Made by a program: the position numbers and the translations under genes. Shown here one piece after another: positions 51,134 through 63,179 of a DNA stretch of 64,000 nucleotides. Source of the stretch: Aphanomyces cochlioides (Eukaryota; Oomycota; Saprolegniomycetes; Saprolegniales; Verrucalvaceae); NCBI GenBank assembly GCA_019828595.1, contig JAHQRK010000030.1, positions 248,001 to 312,000 on the forward strand. Direction: 5' to 3'. Positions within the stretch are counted from its first letter, which is position 1. Each line of letters begins with the position of its first letter. The notes under the pieces were generated by a model that did not search any database, was not told where the DNA came from, and worked only from the letters and a program-made list of their open reading frames with translations.

Positions 51134-52956
51134 TTACTGGTGTTCAACTCGAAAAGACATGGGATATTTGTCGAATAGCTCGTTGTATCCAGCTTGAGAG
51201 AAAAGGACTGAGACCGCTTCGATGATGTTTCGATAGTCGAAGTCGTCAGGCGAGAGCAAACGAATTGTTCGCCTGATGGAAGCTGTCCAACTGACAAATA
51301 TAATCTCGTTCCATAGTAAAATCGGTAGAGGCCTTTTGCCATCGAACTTGGTTGCATTTCTTTGAGTCCATAAGGAGTACGTGATGGAAGCACAAAGGAG
51401 GGACCATAATTTGAATAATGCGTCATGCAGGTGTTTTCCTCGCGTATTGGTCTTGAAGCGACTGATATTCGTGGTGGTTGCCCAATCAAACTTAACACCA
51501 TAAGCACTCCATGCTCGCTCTTGGAACATCCAAACTTGATGTACATGATGACATGTATGGAAGGCATGATGAAAAGTCTCAACATCCGAGCAATCTTCAT
51601 AGACACAACAAATAGCGTCAGGGTTTTGGATCTGCATATAGGAAAACCTCGAGTTGACGGGTAACATCTTCATGTGCAATCGAAACCATACATCGCCTTG
51701 AACAGGTGGAGGTAGATTACACACAGTACGAATGAGACGGATATACTTTGCTATGTCTTTGTCAGTTCTTGTCGTAGTCTTCATAGGATGTATAGCTTCA
51801 GTCTGGGGGGCGTGGTAAGCTAAATGCACCACTTTTTTCTTGGGCCACGACTCGAAAGGTAAATCAGCATCCTTGATTCTGGCTGTAAACGGATGTTGAC
51901 AAGTCGGGACATTAGGCAGTGGCGACCCTTGCCGAATGTCAAACGATCGAACAACTTTGTCGAAGATTCGTGTGAGTTGATTGTAAATGTCGGTTGTGCG
52001 GGGCAATGTGGCAAAGTCCATGACTCCGTCCTGGTTTAGACAAACTTGGGCAGCTGGATTGTTCGACGACATTCGGTTCACGAACATGGTCTCTGTTGGC
52101 CAAGCGCCATGTGGGGTCAGGAAATCCTTCAGGCATCTGAGACCATTTTTGGCCCCGTGGCGGCACCAGAGACGCATGTCTTCATCTTTCACGACATTTG
52201 CTAACATCTTAGCAGAGCCGAAGTGCATTGCGTCGTAGGCTGTGAGCCATACCGGGAGGTTCAGTACCGTGTCGAGATTTGGAGGCACGCCGATTCGCTT
52301 ACTCATGTCTGTGGCTGACCAATGTTTCCAAGTATCAAGCCACAGTGGATGGAGCTCGCGAAGCAAAAGCCACTTGGAGCTTGCATTTGGGTAGTATGAA
52401 AGAAAATCGAATGGGTGACTGTCTCGGAATAACTGATGTATTGTGCGGCTAAATTGTCGCTGTACAAGTTTCTTCCACACCAGGATTTCACCAGGAGAAT
52501 CGGCAGACATAAAGAGCTGTAAACGAAGAAGGCGTTGTGTTCGCAGCCTCGATGCAATGTGGGGGATTCCCAGGCCTAAAGGCTTGTCGTACTGCCACCT
52601 TCTATGGATTGAGGGACGGTAACTCTCATCGAGCTGGGTCTTGCGGCAAAGTATGAACTTGTTTAACATTTGTTGCCACGTAACGACCATAGCAGGAGGC
52701 ACAGGTACAACGGCTGTTACATGCCACAACATAGATAGCAACATCGTGGAGGCAATAAGCTTTCGGCCCTGCAATGTCCTTGCTCGTTTACCCCATAGTT
52801 GAAAGGACGAGATGAATTTGTCGTTGAGTTTTTGAAGTTGGGAGTCAGCCGAAAGTCGATGGCCAAAGAGAATACCAAGATATTTCGTACACTGACCAGT
52901 TGGTACGATATTGAGCAAACCATCTGCTTCGATGTCTTCTTGATCGAGATGGTCGA
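51134..52956 (-). pseudogene. LINE-B ORF2 C-terminal fragment, copy 3
   Basis: Open from the truncation point to the stop, about 607 codons. It starts downstream of the FADD motif, so endonuclease and most of the reverse transcriptase are missing. The thumb-like region, the Cys/His knuckle and the C-terminus remain. Small differences from copy 1, such as ELFDKYP for ELFEKYP, show it is a separate insertion and not an assembly duplicate. Confidence 0.85.
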
Positions 52957-53000
52957 GGGGATGTAGCTCAGATGGTAGAGCGCCCGCTTAGCATGCGGGA
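52957..53000 (+). pseudogene. tRNA-Ala 5' part between LINE-B copy 3 and LINE-A copy 4
   Basis: nt 1-44. Its first 14 bases are the LINE-B duplication and its last 17 (52984-53000) the LINE-A duplication, so the two target sites do not overlap. Confidence 0.9.
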
Positions 53001-53080
53001 CTTTCGTTTTTGCTTTGTAGGTTAAACTACCACAGCCCCCCAACGGAAAATCTTGCTTTTTAGGTGCTTTCGACAACGTC

Positions 53081-55606
53081 ATGGCCTCTAGCGCGGAAAA
53101 AACCATCCTTTCGACGGTGTCTCGATTCGCTCAACGTGAATCGACGCCTGACTCTAGCCAAGCGACGCCCGGTCCGAGCCGAGAAGCCGCTGAAAAACCT
53201 CCTTCCTCTAGGAACAGCGCCGCTGCGTCCGACTCTCTTCGTAGGGAAAATGTTTCCAACCAAGATGGTGTTGACTTAGGTGGTGACACTGGTCCAAATA
53301 TGGACAAAAAAAATGGACCCGATGATGCAGGAATGGGTATGGATATTAATGGTTCCAACGAAAAACCTGCCTCTGACGCCAATGGTGGCAAATTACCCAA
53401 GGATTCTGACAAGCCTGGGGAGAATATTACCCATCCTGACGGCACCCCTCATGGACGAGTTTTACCTAATTCGAAAAATCCCTCCAAAGATGGGACAAAC
53501 TCTCCTGCCAAACCCTCCAACCCCAAAAAACAAGCTTCGTCCAACAACGAAGGCAAAAAAACCAACTCGAAGAAAAATAATGTATGGGAAGGAGCCCGCC
53601 ATGTGAAAACCCAATTGGTTCGCAACACTGGTGGGCATCCCATTGACGACTCTGAATTGGAAGAATTAATTCGACAAGCTCGAGAATTCCGCCAAAACCC
53701 TACTGCTATGGATGAATTCATTGAAGACATCTTGAAAACTCCATCCTCGAAGGCTTGCACTGTGGACATTCCTCTGGGAGAAGCATTCCGTCAAGTCAAG
53801 GACTACCAAATCCGAGCGAATTTAATTACCCAAAACCCGGGTACGCTTTGGGAATCGAAATTCAAGGAAATTCTGTTCCACAAGAAAAACCCGACTACTC
53901 TCTCTTTGACGTTTTATGACGATGATCTATTGCGCAAAACTTGTGGAACCTCCCTTCGTCTGGGAAAACAAGAATTTACTGTGCCTGAATATTCTCCCCA
54001 CTCGAAACTTTATTTTATTACTTTCAACAACCTGGTGGATCACGATATTCAAAAAGCGATTTTGAAAAAGTTGGAAGAGCTCACTCACTGCGTCATTGTT
54101 GGTTTTAACCCCAGTACTGACAATTTATTACGCTCGACCCAATTTCGAGTCCTTTTTGACTCCGAAACTCCTCCTTTGGCATTGGTACCAGATGATGGAG
54201 GCGAGCCTCTGAGAGAAATCGAGATCCAAAACCAAGTTTATGTTTTTCAACATAAAATTCGGTCCCTCAATCAAACGGTCCCTCCCAGCGTTCAAGCTAG
54301 ACTGGAAAAAGCCAAACAAAAAGACGACGCTAAAAAGAATACAGACCATGTCGAGGAAAACGCTACAGAGGAAAAGACTGATGCTCCCGAAAATCCATCG
54401 ACAGAAAACCAACCACCCAACACCCCGAAGGAAAATACTGGCACAACTGGAAACTCCGAATCCCCTAATGCCGATCCCAAGGAAAATCAAAATGGCAAGG
54501 AAAACTTTGTCGACCTGTCAAGCGATGTGGACATGGAACAAGAGGAGAAATCAAATATCGAAGAGGAAGAAATGGTAGCTCAACCCAAGAAGATATTAAA
54601 TCCTCCACAATCACCCAAGGGCTCGAGCGAGAATAATATTATTCTCACAGACAAACCCAATTTATCCCAGGACGAATTTAAACCAACTCGAGCCGGTTTT
54701 ATTCAAGGTCCCCAATACAAAATATCAGCTACCTCGATTCCAACACAAAATCGATTCGCTATCCTCAGCTCAGACGACTCTGACGTGACAACATCAGGCA
54801 CAACGGTTCCTCGATTCCATCTTGATATCGTTCCTACCGACACGCCCAAAAAACGTCCTGCTTCGTCCCCAAAATCAACGATACCCAAAAAAATTCCAGC
54901 CTCTACGAAACCAGCAGGAGCCAAAGTGAAGGCTCAAATCACAGAGCTGAAGAAAAAACTGAATGAATCTACCAACCCATTGGTATTTCATGATGAAACC
55001 CTCAACCAACCTGGCTTTATTGGAAATATCTATATGGACCCAAAATCTCGCAAAATCGCATCCAATTTAATTGCCTCGAGAGGAATTATACGTTTAATGG
55101 CTGGAGAAAATCCCATGCAAGCTATTGATGAAGAACGATTTACCTCGTACTACCAAAAACAGCATGGCCATCCTCCTCCTGAAAATTACAGCCCCACAAA
55201 TCTATTCCAAAGTTTGTGTCCAAATGACGAAGACTACCACATGAGAAGATCTCTAGCAGCAATCGATCTATTTCTGTCCAACAGAGCACCTGAAGCTTAT
55301 ACGAACGATGAGTATATTAATCTGTGCCTGAAAGACAAAGTCCACCGTTGGCCCAATTGCAATTTAATCACGGACGCCTCCTTGATTAAATTAATTTCCA
55401 GTCCTGCTGCTGGAAACCTGGTGCAACATCATAAAATTGAAGAAGAGTTGAGCCATATTGTGAAAGATCTGGCACTCCAAACAATTGACCCTACGAAGTG
55501 TTTTGACTCGGATACTGATGCCTTGTTAACTTTACTTCCGGACGAAAAGGCTCCTGAACTCGACTACAAAGAACTTGGCGATGGTGACAATGCAGACTCC
55601 AATTGA
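53081..55606 (+). CDS. LINE-A ORF1 protein, copy 4 (841 aa)
   Basis: Intact; carries P25S like copy 2 and the silent GTA variant near codon 168 like copy 3, a mosaic pattern that suggests gene conversion or template switching between copies. Architecture as described for the ORF1 at 402. The leader (53001-53080) is the standard 80 nt. Confidence 0.9.
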   Translation: MASSAEKTILSTVSRFAQRESTPDSSQATPGPSREAAEKPPSSRNSAAASDSLRRENVSNQDGVDLGGDTGPNMDKKNGPDDAGMGMDINGSNEKPASDANGGKLPKDSDKPGENITHPDGTPHGRVLPNSKNPSKDGTNSPAKPSNPKKQASSNNEGKKTNSKKNNVWEGARHVKTQLVRNTGGHPIDDSELEELIRQAREFRQNPTAMDEFIEDILKTPSSKACTVDIPLGEAFRQVKDYQIRANLITQNPGTLWESKFKEILFHKKNPTTLSLTFYDDDLLRKTCGTSLRLGKQEFTVPEYSPHSKLYFITFNNLVDHDIQKAILKKLEELTHCVIVGFNPSTDNLLRSTQFRVLFDSETPPLALVPDDGGEPLREIEIQNQVYVFQHKIRSLNQTVPPSVQARLEKAKQKDDAKKNTDHVEENATEEKTDAPENPSTENQPPNTPKENTGTTGNSESPNADPKENQNGKENFVDLSSDVDMEQEEKSNIEEEEMVAQPKKILNPPQSPKGSSENNIILTDKPNLSQDEFKPTRAGFIQGPQYKISATSIPTQNRFAILSSDDSDVTTSGTTVPRFHLDIVPTDTPKKRPASSPKSTIPKKIPASTKPAGAKVKAQITELKKKLNESTNPLVFHDETLNQPGFIGNIYMDPKSRKIASNLIASRGIIRLMAGENPMQAIDEERFTSYYQKQHGHPPPENYSPTNLFQSLCPNDEDYHMRRSLAAIDLFLSNRAPEAYTNDEYINLCLKDKVHRWPNCNLITDASLIKLISSPAAGNLVQHHKIEEELSHIVKDLALQTIDPTKCFDSDTDALLTLLPDEKAPELDYKELGDGDNADSN

Positions 55607-55706
55607 CTCGCCAACACACAAAATCAATTAAAACCACAATCACCACACCCCGACCCAAACCAACACAACGACTTGAAGTCAAAAAATCAAAACCCAAATA
55701 TTAATC

Positions 55707-58700
55707 ATGACCGTGACCACAATTAACGCGCTACCACAAGCCATTATCGACTGGGATATTAGCTTGTTTTCTCTCAACACAAATGGTCTCTCCAACTCTT
55801 TCCACCACCTTCTCAAGAACTTTCTCCTCAAAAACTCTATCTCACTTATCCAAGAAACTCGACTGCCTTACCCCAGCGACCATGGCAAAATCAATTTCTA
55901 CTGGAAAAAACATACCAACCAACAAGGCACTTTCTTCTACGAGGAGCCAATTTATTCCATCAGCCATACCTCTCATCCTACTGGAGGCCTTGCTACATTT
56001 ATTCATCCTGACTGCCCTCTGGACAATTGCACCAATTTAAACCACTCTTGGGACAAACCTCTCCTCCGTGGTCGTTATTTACTTATATCGGCCACTCTGG
56101 ACAATATCCCGGTTTTTATTCACAACATCTATGCTCCGTACGACTATCACGACCGTGTGGATTTTTTTAATGATCTGCCTCGCGATTTTCCACCCGAAGC
56201 TTTTCATATTGTTGGTGGCGACTTTAACGTTATTTTCTCCCCAACATTAGATTCATGCCGTCCTTCGACTCATGCGACCCATGGCTCATATGAACTCAAC
56301 CTATGGCTACAAGATTTACACCTCGTTGACATTTTCCGTCAACAAAATCCACTGAAACGTGCTTTCACAAGTCCAAAATTTGTCAATCGGCTTGACTATA
56401 TTTTCATCTCATCTGCTATGGCATCCCTACGTCATCTGAAATTTCGTCACCTGGAACCAATTCCTCATGCTGACCACACTCCCTGCAAATTATTGACCAA
56501 ACGTCCATCAGTATCAATGGGACCTGGTCCATGGAAAACACCACAATGGGTTCTCAACAATGACAAGGCCAAATTAATTATCTCTCGTCAACTTGAAACC
56601 TTCCTTACCAAGACCCAATTAAACTCAAATGTTGGTCTACATTTCGACACCATGATCACCAACATGCGAAATCAATTAAAATACCTACACGACGAGTTGG
56701 TCGAAAATCAACAAAGGCCTCTCAAGAAATTATCTATGGATTTGGCTTTATTGATTCGGGATTACCAAAACGCCCCATGTGCGTCCTTGATGGCACGTAT
56801 CAAAACAATTCAAGCTGCCATACATGAATACCATGACAGGAAAAAAGTCCTACGGGAAGATACTGCTATGCAAACTCATCTCGAGAAAGCGGAAAGGTGT
56901 ACCAAATTTCACCTGAAGCCACCTCGCACAATCCCTTTACAAAAATCTCCCTTCAAGGCACTCAAAATGTCCAATGGAAATATTGCTTCTGATCAACAAT
57001 CAATTTCCTCGACACTCAACGAGTTTTATTCTGACCTGTATGGCGACCATGAGGCAGTTGACAAGGAAAGAATGGCCAAGTATTTAAAAACTCTGATATC
57101 TCGCCGACTCAATATCGACGACAAGAGATTTATTGGGGCTCCTCTCACGGCAAACGAATTTTATTTTGCCATTAAACACTCCAAACGGAATTCAACTCCT
57201 GGGCCAAATTCACTGCCCTACGAAATTTTGAAAATGTTTCCCCATGAATGGTCCCTGGCTTTGGAAATGCTATACTATTACCAAATCAACTCTCACTCCA
57301 ACTTGGCACCCTCCCAATTGACAAGTTTAATTGTACTGCTGTACAAAAAGGACGACAAACTACTCCCAAAAAATTACCGTCCCATCAGCTTGGTCAATAT
57401 CGACGTGAAAATCCTCACAATGGTCCTTGCAGAACGAATGCAGAGAATCATTCAGTCGATAGTCCACCCGGATCAAACAGGTTTTATTCGTGGTCGATCA
57501 ATCCAAACCAATTTACTGCGCTTGGAAGACCTGAATCACTTTATGAAGTTTTATTCCTCCGAGTCTATTGTGGCCCTCTTGGACTTTGAAAAAGCCTTTG
57601 ATAGGGTCAACCATTCCTATTTATTGGCAACCCTGAAGGAATTTAATTTTCCACCGTCCTTTCTCAACATGGTCAAAGTGCTTTATTCAAATCGTCGTGG
57701 ACGAATTATTGTCAATGGACATTTATCCAACCCATTTAAGATCCAACGTGGTGTTTTACAAGGCGACCCATTATCACCTCTTTTATTTGTCTTGGCGCTA
57801 GAACCTATGTGTTTAGCCATACGCAAGAGAAAAGATTTGGGCATACGAATTGGTCATCACACTCACACCGGGAGCTATTATGCAGACGACTCCCAATTGT
57901 ACTCCAAAAATACATCGACGTTGCAACTCCAACTCGACATCGTCAAAAAATTCTGTGATATCTCTGGTTTCAAGTTAAATCTCTCCAAGACAGAATTATT
58001 AACCCATGCCAATTTACCTCCAGACCTGGCACCTTTGGCTATTACTGATGACAAACCTGCTAAATCGTTGGGCCTTTTAATTTCTCCCAACATCACAGCC
58101 ACAACACGTTTAAATTCGCTATTGGAGAAATTGGTCTCAAGAACACAACTATGGTCTTATCGAGCACGAACCCTACCCGGAAAAGTGACAATCCTAAGGT
58201 CAATTTGTTTTCCTGTGCTCTGGTATCAACTCCAATTTATTCCGATCGACAAAGAATATGCCAAACTATTCGACAAGGTCGCCAAGCAATTTATTCACGG
58301 CGATACAATTGATCCATATTCGACTCAACGTTATTTGCATCAATTCAACTCGGACATTATTTTCCTTCCAAAAGCACAAGGTGGTCTCGGATTTAAATCG
58401 TCTACCCACTGGTGGTCAAAACTACACCGGGTCATGACCTTTAAATGCTTCAAGCTACTCCTAGCACCACCTCACAACTCGTATGGTCAAACGAAATTGC
58501 CAGCATGGCTATCCATTGGAGAATATTTACTCTCCAGAGCCTTCAGTCCATGGGGAAATTTTTATGATCTCCTTTTCATGAGTCCACACTCTAGTATGTA
58601 CAAAGCCATATCCCACCAAGATAAGGTTCCACCTCTCTGGTCAGCATTTACTCGACTATGGTTATCCTTATCTCCAACCCCACTTAAATTTCCCACAGTT

Positions 58701-59792
58701 CAAGTCGATGGAAATTTTCCACTTTGGCACAATCAATTCTTACCCTTGGAGAAAACTGTCTTTGAACACTGCTATCCAAAGACTTATGATTATGCTGTAT
58801 CACTGGCAAAATTAAATTTTACCCATGTTCGCCACCTACTCGATGAAAATGGCAATCTTATGGATCGGAAAATCCTGTTAGATTGGATTAAATCTCAATG
58901 CTCAAGACGCCATTTAGCCACTCCCGATCATAAATGGTGGTATGCTCTACACGGAAGACTTAAGTCTATCCTTCCATCTCCACCCGAGGACACAGAAATT
59001 AATTTTCGTCAGCCTACACCTTATCGGCAAACGGCTACCGAAATTACTTGGGCTGGAAATTTTAAAGATGGCTTTTTACCCTTTATTGATGCCACCTTGG
59101 ATGATTTAACTCATGAATTTAAATCCAAATCAGCTCAGGAGGTTTTACCCACAGCGCATTTATTGGTACCCTCGGATTTTTATGCCCACAAGGAAAATAT
59201 TAAAGTGGTCGCATTCTACAGGCAGCCCAAATTTATTCTGCCAACGTATAGTGCTTTCATATATCGACTGCTTATACGAGCCTTACCTCTCCGATACAAA
59301 TTCAAGTACTCGGACGATATCCCGAACACTTGTATTTTCTGTCATGAAGTGGAGACGTATAAACATTTCACCTTGGACTGTCCATATACTCGAGCATGTT
59401 GGAGTCCATTTAAATCCATGGCCAGATCCCTTAACTTTACTTGGCCAACTACCATGGAAAAAATATTCTTCTCTCCTATAGCACTCCAAGACAAAGACCT
59501 CCAAGCTGGATTTAATTTGCTGTGGCCAATTTTTTTATCTTGTATTTGGTATACAATATGGAAAACTCGGTGCGACCGGATTTACCGTCCAGATTTACCT
59601 AACAAAACACCTATGACGATATCCAGCTTAGCAGGACACATTATAAAGCGGCATCTGTACCAAGTCAATCGAGCCTCCTTGGACGACTCCACGAAGGCTT
59701 CCTTGACATCGGTGCTTCATAGTTTGCACCAGAATGAGTGGTTCTCTGCCCAAATCTTACCACAATCTCAAAACGAGACCTTGGAACCTTAA
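55707..59792 (+). CDS. LINE-A ORF2 protein, copy 4: APE endonuclease and reverse transcriptase (1361 aa)
   Basis: Intact frame; protein appears the same as copy 2, with Asn at 438. GGDFN, Asp-His, YADD and the Cys/His knuckle are all unchanged. With copies 1-3 this makes four apparently competent enzymes in 64 kb, which points to recent transposition or active homogenisation. Confidence 0.95.
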   Translation: MTVTTINALPQAIIDWDISLFSLNTNGLSNSFHHLLKNFLLKNSISLIQETRLPYPSDHGKINFYWKKHTNQQGTFFYEEPIYSISHTSHPTGGLATFIHPDCPLDNCTNLNHSWDKPLLRGRYLLISATLDNIPVFIHNIYAPYDYHDRVDFFNDLPRDFPPEAFHIVGGDFNVIFSPTLDSCRPSTHATHGSYELNLWLQDLHLVDIFRQQNPLKRAFTSPKFVNRLDYIFISSAMASLRHLKFRHLEPIPHADHTPCKLLTKRPSVSMGPGPWKTPQWVLNNDKAKLIISRQLETFLTKTQLNSNVGLHFDTMITNMRNQLKYLHDELVENQQRPLKKLSMDLALLIRDYQNAPCASLMARIKTIQAAIHEYHDRKKVLREDTAMQTHLEKAERCTKFHLKPPRTIPLQKSPFKALKMSNGNIASDQQSISSTLNEFYSDLYGDHEAVDKERMAKYLKTLISRRLNIDDKRFIGAPLTANEFYFAIKHSKRNSTPGPNSLPYEILKMFPHEWSLALEMLYYYQINSHSNLAPSQLTSLIVLLYKKDDKLLPKNYRPISLVNIDVKILTMVLAERMQRIIQSIVHPDQTGFIRGRSIQTNLLRLEDLNHFMKFYSSESIVALLDFEKAFDRVNHSYLLATLKEFNFPPSFLNMVKVLYSNRRGRIIVNGHLSNPFKIQRGVLQGDPLSPLLFVLALEPMCLAIRKRKDLGIRIGHHTHTGSYYADDSQLYSKNTSTLQLQLDIVKKFCDISGFKLNLSKTELLTHANLPPDLAPLAITDDKPAKSLGLLISPNITATTRLNSLLEKLVSRTQLWSYRARTLPGKVTILRSICFPVLWYQLQFIPIDKEYAKLFDKVAKQFIHGDTIDPYSTQRYLHQFNSDIIFLPKAQGGLGFKSSTHWWSKLHRVMTFKCFKLLLAPPHNSYGQTKLPAWLSIGEYLLSRAFSPWGNFYDLLFMSPHSSMYKAISHQDKVPPLWSAFTRLWLSLSPTPLKFPTVQVDGNFPLWHNQFLPLEKTVFEHCYPKTYDYAVSLAKLNFTHVRHLLDENGNLMDRKILLDWIKSQCSRRHLATPDHKWWYALHGRLKSILPSPPEDTEINFRQPTPYRQTATEITWAGNFKDGFLPFIDATLDDLTHEFKSKSAQEVLPTAHLLVPSDFYAHKENIKVVAFYRQPKFILPTYSAFIYRLLIRALPLRYKFKYSDDIPNTCIFCHEVETYKHFTLDCPYTRACWSPFKSMARSLNFTWPTTMEKIFFSPIALQDKDLQAGFNLLWPIFLSCIWYTIWKTRCDRIYRPDLPNKTPMTISSLAGHIIKRHLYQVNRASLDDSTKASLTSVLHSLHQNEWFSAQILPQSQNETLEP

Positions 59793-62228
59793 AAGGCATG
59801 TTATATTGCAACCTTTGAAGAAATTCACCTAAGTCACCCAAACCAATGGGAAAACTCAAAGTGGATTTTCTCGCGACCCACTTGGCCTTTTCATGCGTTT
59901 GATGGCTCGTTAGCCCCAGCTAACAGAGCTCTATGGACACACCAAGTAACTTTATCTCATGCCGAGTCGTTCACAAAATCGACTTGACTTTATCCGTTCA
60001 CCCAAAATGGCAAAACTATCGACAACTCTGGCATTGCTCTGACGATCATTTCAGACATTCTAATGGTCTTCAGGGTTGCTAGACATCCCAAGCAGACAAA
60101 CGCAAGCGTTAGATTGCAAAAAAGTGCAGTGGTTCTCTCACAACAACACTTTGAAAATTGTTACGACGTCTCCCCTGGGGCGAAATCTCAAAATCGAGTG
60201 CACACTTTTTGTTCGGGAAAATTGCGCCACGGTGCCTAAAAGATTCTCCCATGTCTCCTCCTCAAGATGTGCCAGTTTGCGAGTGCTCAAACCTCGCCAA
60301 ACTCGCGAAACAAAATTCGAAAGGAAATTCGACCCGGTGACACCCATTTTGAACCGGTTTCAACCCGTCACCAAAAGTGAAATTTCTCTCGACCTACTGC
60401 GTGGATTTCTACGTTTAGTGGCTTGTTATCTCAGTTGAATCGAGCTCTATGCCGACACCAACTAGCACATATTGCAGATCTATGGTTCAAAACCACGAAC
60501 CCATTTTGGACTGTCACCCAAACCGGTGAAACACCAGGACAACTCGAACGCTTTCCCTACGGTCACCGAGTGACATCTAGGGGTCTAGTGGGTGGCTCCA
60601 CCACTTATTACGACTAGCCAAAGCGTTAGAACGCCCTGAAACATCCTGGTTTGCTCGCAATCCTCAATCCAAAATGTCAACCGCCCCTATCCACCGGCTA
60701 CAAAACCTTAAGTCGGCTACAGGTCGCAAATCATTTCCAATCGACCGGCTATGACTCTTTTCCATCCTATCATGGCTAGACGAGTGTTTTAAGCCATCAA
60801 GAGCGATGATTGAAGCCCTGGAACCTACTTGCCGTCGCCCCGACAACTTTTGGTGAAATGGCTAAAACTCATCGGAATGGCTCCTGAACGCAAATCAACT
60901 CCGATCGCCCAACTTAGAGTTGGAGAGGCTCGAGAATGTCCTCGCGATGGATTTGAGCTATCAAGCACCATGATAGCAGCACAGGAACCCAACTTCCGAT
61001 TCCAAACCATTTTGAGCCGATAAGGCTCCAAAACGACCATCGTAGCTCATTTCAGCTACACGACTCTATATGCACCGATTAATATGGTGCATCCACCGCT
61101 AGCCTCCATTGATGGAGGACACCAAGTATGGCTATCTATCTCATAGCCGTTCGGAAAGTTATGACTCCTTCAAATTTGGCCGCCGAGACGCCCGATTGGA
61201 AAAAACACTGGTTTTGGCTAGCGCTCTCCCGCTACACACTACCTATGGCGATTCTAATGGTGCGCTATCCTTCGTACGTATCGTCGCTACGATTCTGCCA
61301 AGTGGCTCCATGCACCGCGGCGCCGTTCGAAATCCAGCTCCGACGATGCTCGCGCTCGAGACCTATCCGCCCATGGCGCATGTCAAAATGGCTCCTCCCA
61401 AATATTTTACCCTTTTTTATTATTTTTGGGAGGTTTACCCCAAAAGCCCAACCCACAAGGGATTTTCCCTCTATCTCGCCACCATCAACTCCGATGAAGA
61501 CGCTCCTGAAATCAACTTTGCTTGTCATGGAACGACCGACCTCGTTGATTTTTTTGGCTGGTCAAATCGTCCAAGAACATTTTATTTTGGATGGTCTTTT
61601 CTCTCAAACCCAGCTTTTCCCATGGTTACAGCGATTTAATTCGGCCTCCTGAGGTCGAATTAAATTGGCCACGACCTTTTTGGATTTTTTGGGCTCCTAC
61701 CTCTTGCCAATTTATTTTCCTTGGGCCTGATTTTACTCTGTTTCGACCCTTTTGTCAATTTTTGGCCTTCCTCTCCTGTCGATTTATTTATTCATGGATC
61801 GACCCCAACTCAAGCTTTTATTTACTTGGCCTTTTTCACTGCGTACCTCCACTTGGAATTTTTATCAAGACTTTTGTATACAAATTTTCAAGTCCTCCAC
61901 AGTCAACCCGAAATTGCCTCGTATCTCGCCACCACCAACTCGGATCAAGATGGTCATGAAAAGAAAGTTGCTTGTATGGCTCTTCTCTATACTGTTGAAT
62001 TTTTTCACAGCCTGAATCGCCATGCAACATTTTCTTTCTGCCATGGTTCCTCCAAATTACCCCACACCCAAGTCTATTTCGGTTAAGCAACACTGGACGA
62101 TTTTCCACAAGAACCTTCCAAGGTCACATTTCGCAACACATATTTATTATGCGACCTATGAAGCCAAAATCGAAAGTCTAGTTTGCGGCCCTTTTGGGCC
62201 ATATTAATTCTTTAATATACTCAGTTAA
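59793..62228 (+). other. LINE-A copy 4, 3' untranslated region
   Basis: Same structured region. The extra A near 61156 joins short frames into one of 176 codons, a chance effect of the indel. The 15-bp hairpin is at 61634-61665. Confidence 0.7.
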
Positions 62229-62274
62229 CCGCTTAGCATGCGGGAGGTACAGGGATCGATACCCTGCTTCTCCA
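62229..62274 (+). pseudogene. tRNA-Ala 3' part after LINE-A copy 4
   Basis: nt 28-73 beginning with the right duplication. Confidence 0.9.
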
Positions 62275-62275
62275 G

Positions 62276-62347
62276 GCGTCTGTAGTATAGTGGTCAGTAC
62301 TTCACGTTGTGGCCGTGACATCCCGGGTTCGACTCCCGGCAGGCGCA
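62276..62347 (+). tRNA. tRNA-His(GTG)
   Basis: Complete 72 nt. Confidence 0.95.
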
Positions 62348-63033
62348 TCTTTTTAGCTTCTTTCTATTCAGGACACTACTCTTTCACGCGATCTCCTTTT
62401 CACCTCTGTAGGACACTTCTTTTCCAACATTATCTGTATTCAACTTGACAAGTATACACTGTCCACAATGGAAAATATAACAGTTAGACTTTGAACAGTA
62501 TATTTCTTGGAATCACTTGGTCGATGTGCAATGAAATGGTTGAACCAGAATGTGTACAGCACTTTGAATGGTGTTTGTGGTCGCGTCACATGGATAAAGA
62601 AGGATAGAAAACATCTCTTTTGTTGTCAATCGCTTGACACTTTTTGGTGTGAACGGTTCGTGTCCCATCGGTCGAAATCGTTTTTTGCTCATAACTTTTG
62701 CAATATTGCTCCGATTGACCTCAAACTACTTGCAAACTCTTGCTTTTGAAAAGCTCTATCGATTCACACCCTCAGATACCAAAAAAAGACGACCAGAAAT
62801 CGACGTACTGTCAAAAAACGGGTTTGCAACAGCTTCATCCACACCAACGAGTTCTCCAACAAGCCGACAAGAAATCGACAGTCTCCACGGGACATTTTGG
62901 CATACAAGTATCCCGTAGACACGACGAATGCCTGGTTGCAAAAGGGTCGTCACAATCTATCCTTGTACAGACAAGAACAAGAAAGTGGACGATTTGGCGG
63001 ACTTGATGCACAGACACAAAAGAACAGTAAAAA
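62348..63033 (+). repeat. Spacer of tRNA array unit 15
   Basis: 686 bp, nothing further seen. Confidence 0.85.
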
Positions 63034-63106
63034 GGGGATGTAGCTCAGATGGTAGAGCGCCCGCTTAGCATGCGGGAGGTACAGGGATCGATACCCTGCT
63101 TCTCCA
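63034..63106 (+). tRNA. tRNA-Ala(AGC)
   Basis: Complete 73 nt; last intact copy in the window. Confidence 0.95.
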
Positions 63107-63107
63107 G

Positions 63108-63179
63108 GCGTCTGTAGTATAGTGGTCAGTACTTCACGTTGTGGCCGTGACATCCCGGGTTCGACTCCCGGCAGGCGCA
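63108..63179 (+). tRNA. tRNA-His(GTG)
   Basis: Complete 72 nt. Confidence 0.95.

Larger units (their letters stand above)
49628..52956 (-). mobile_element. LINE-B copy 3, 5'-truncated
   Basis: 3329 bp on the minus strand, cut within ORF2 after the FADD motif. It keeps the C-terminal part of ORF2, all of ORF3 and the 3' stem-loop. Its 5' end meets tRNA-Ala nt 1 at 52957, and that tRNA is then split by LINE-A copy 4, so two families sit in one tRNA gene. Confidence 0.93.
53001..62228 (+). mobile_element. LINE-A copy 4, full length
   Basis: 9228 bp with intact ORFs; duplications at 52984-53000 and 62229-62245. Same subfamily as copy 2. The 3' region lacks two bases in the C/G palindrome near 60171 and has one extra A near 61156. 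Confidence 0.95.

Noticed and set aside
61109..61652. 174- and 176-codon ORFs in the 3' region of LINE-A copy 4
   Set aside because: They arise from one extra A and overlap each other; copies 1-3 do not have the same joined frame.
53001..62228. LINE-A copy 4 as an assembly duplicate of copy 2
   Set aside because: Its left neighbour is LINE-B copy 3, absent at copy 2, and it has private indels and a site shared with copy 3, so it is a distinct locus.
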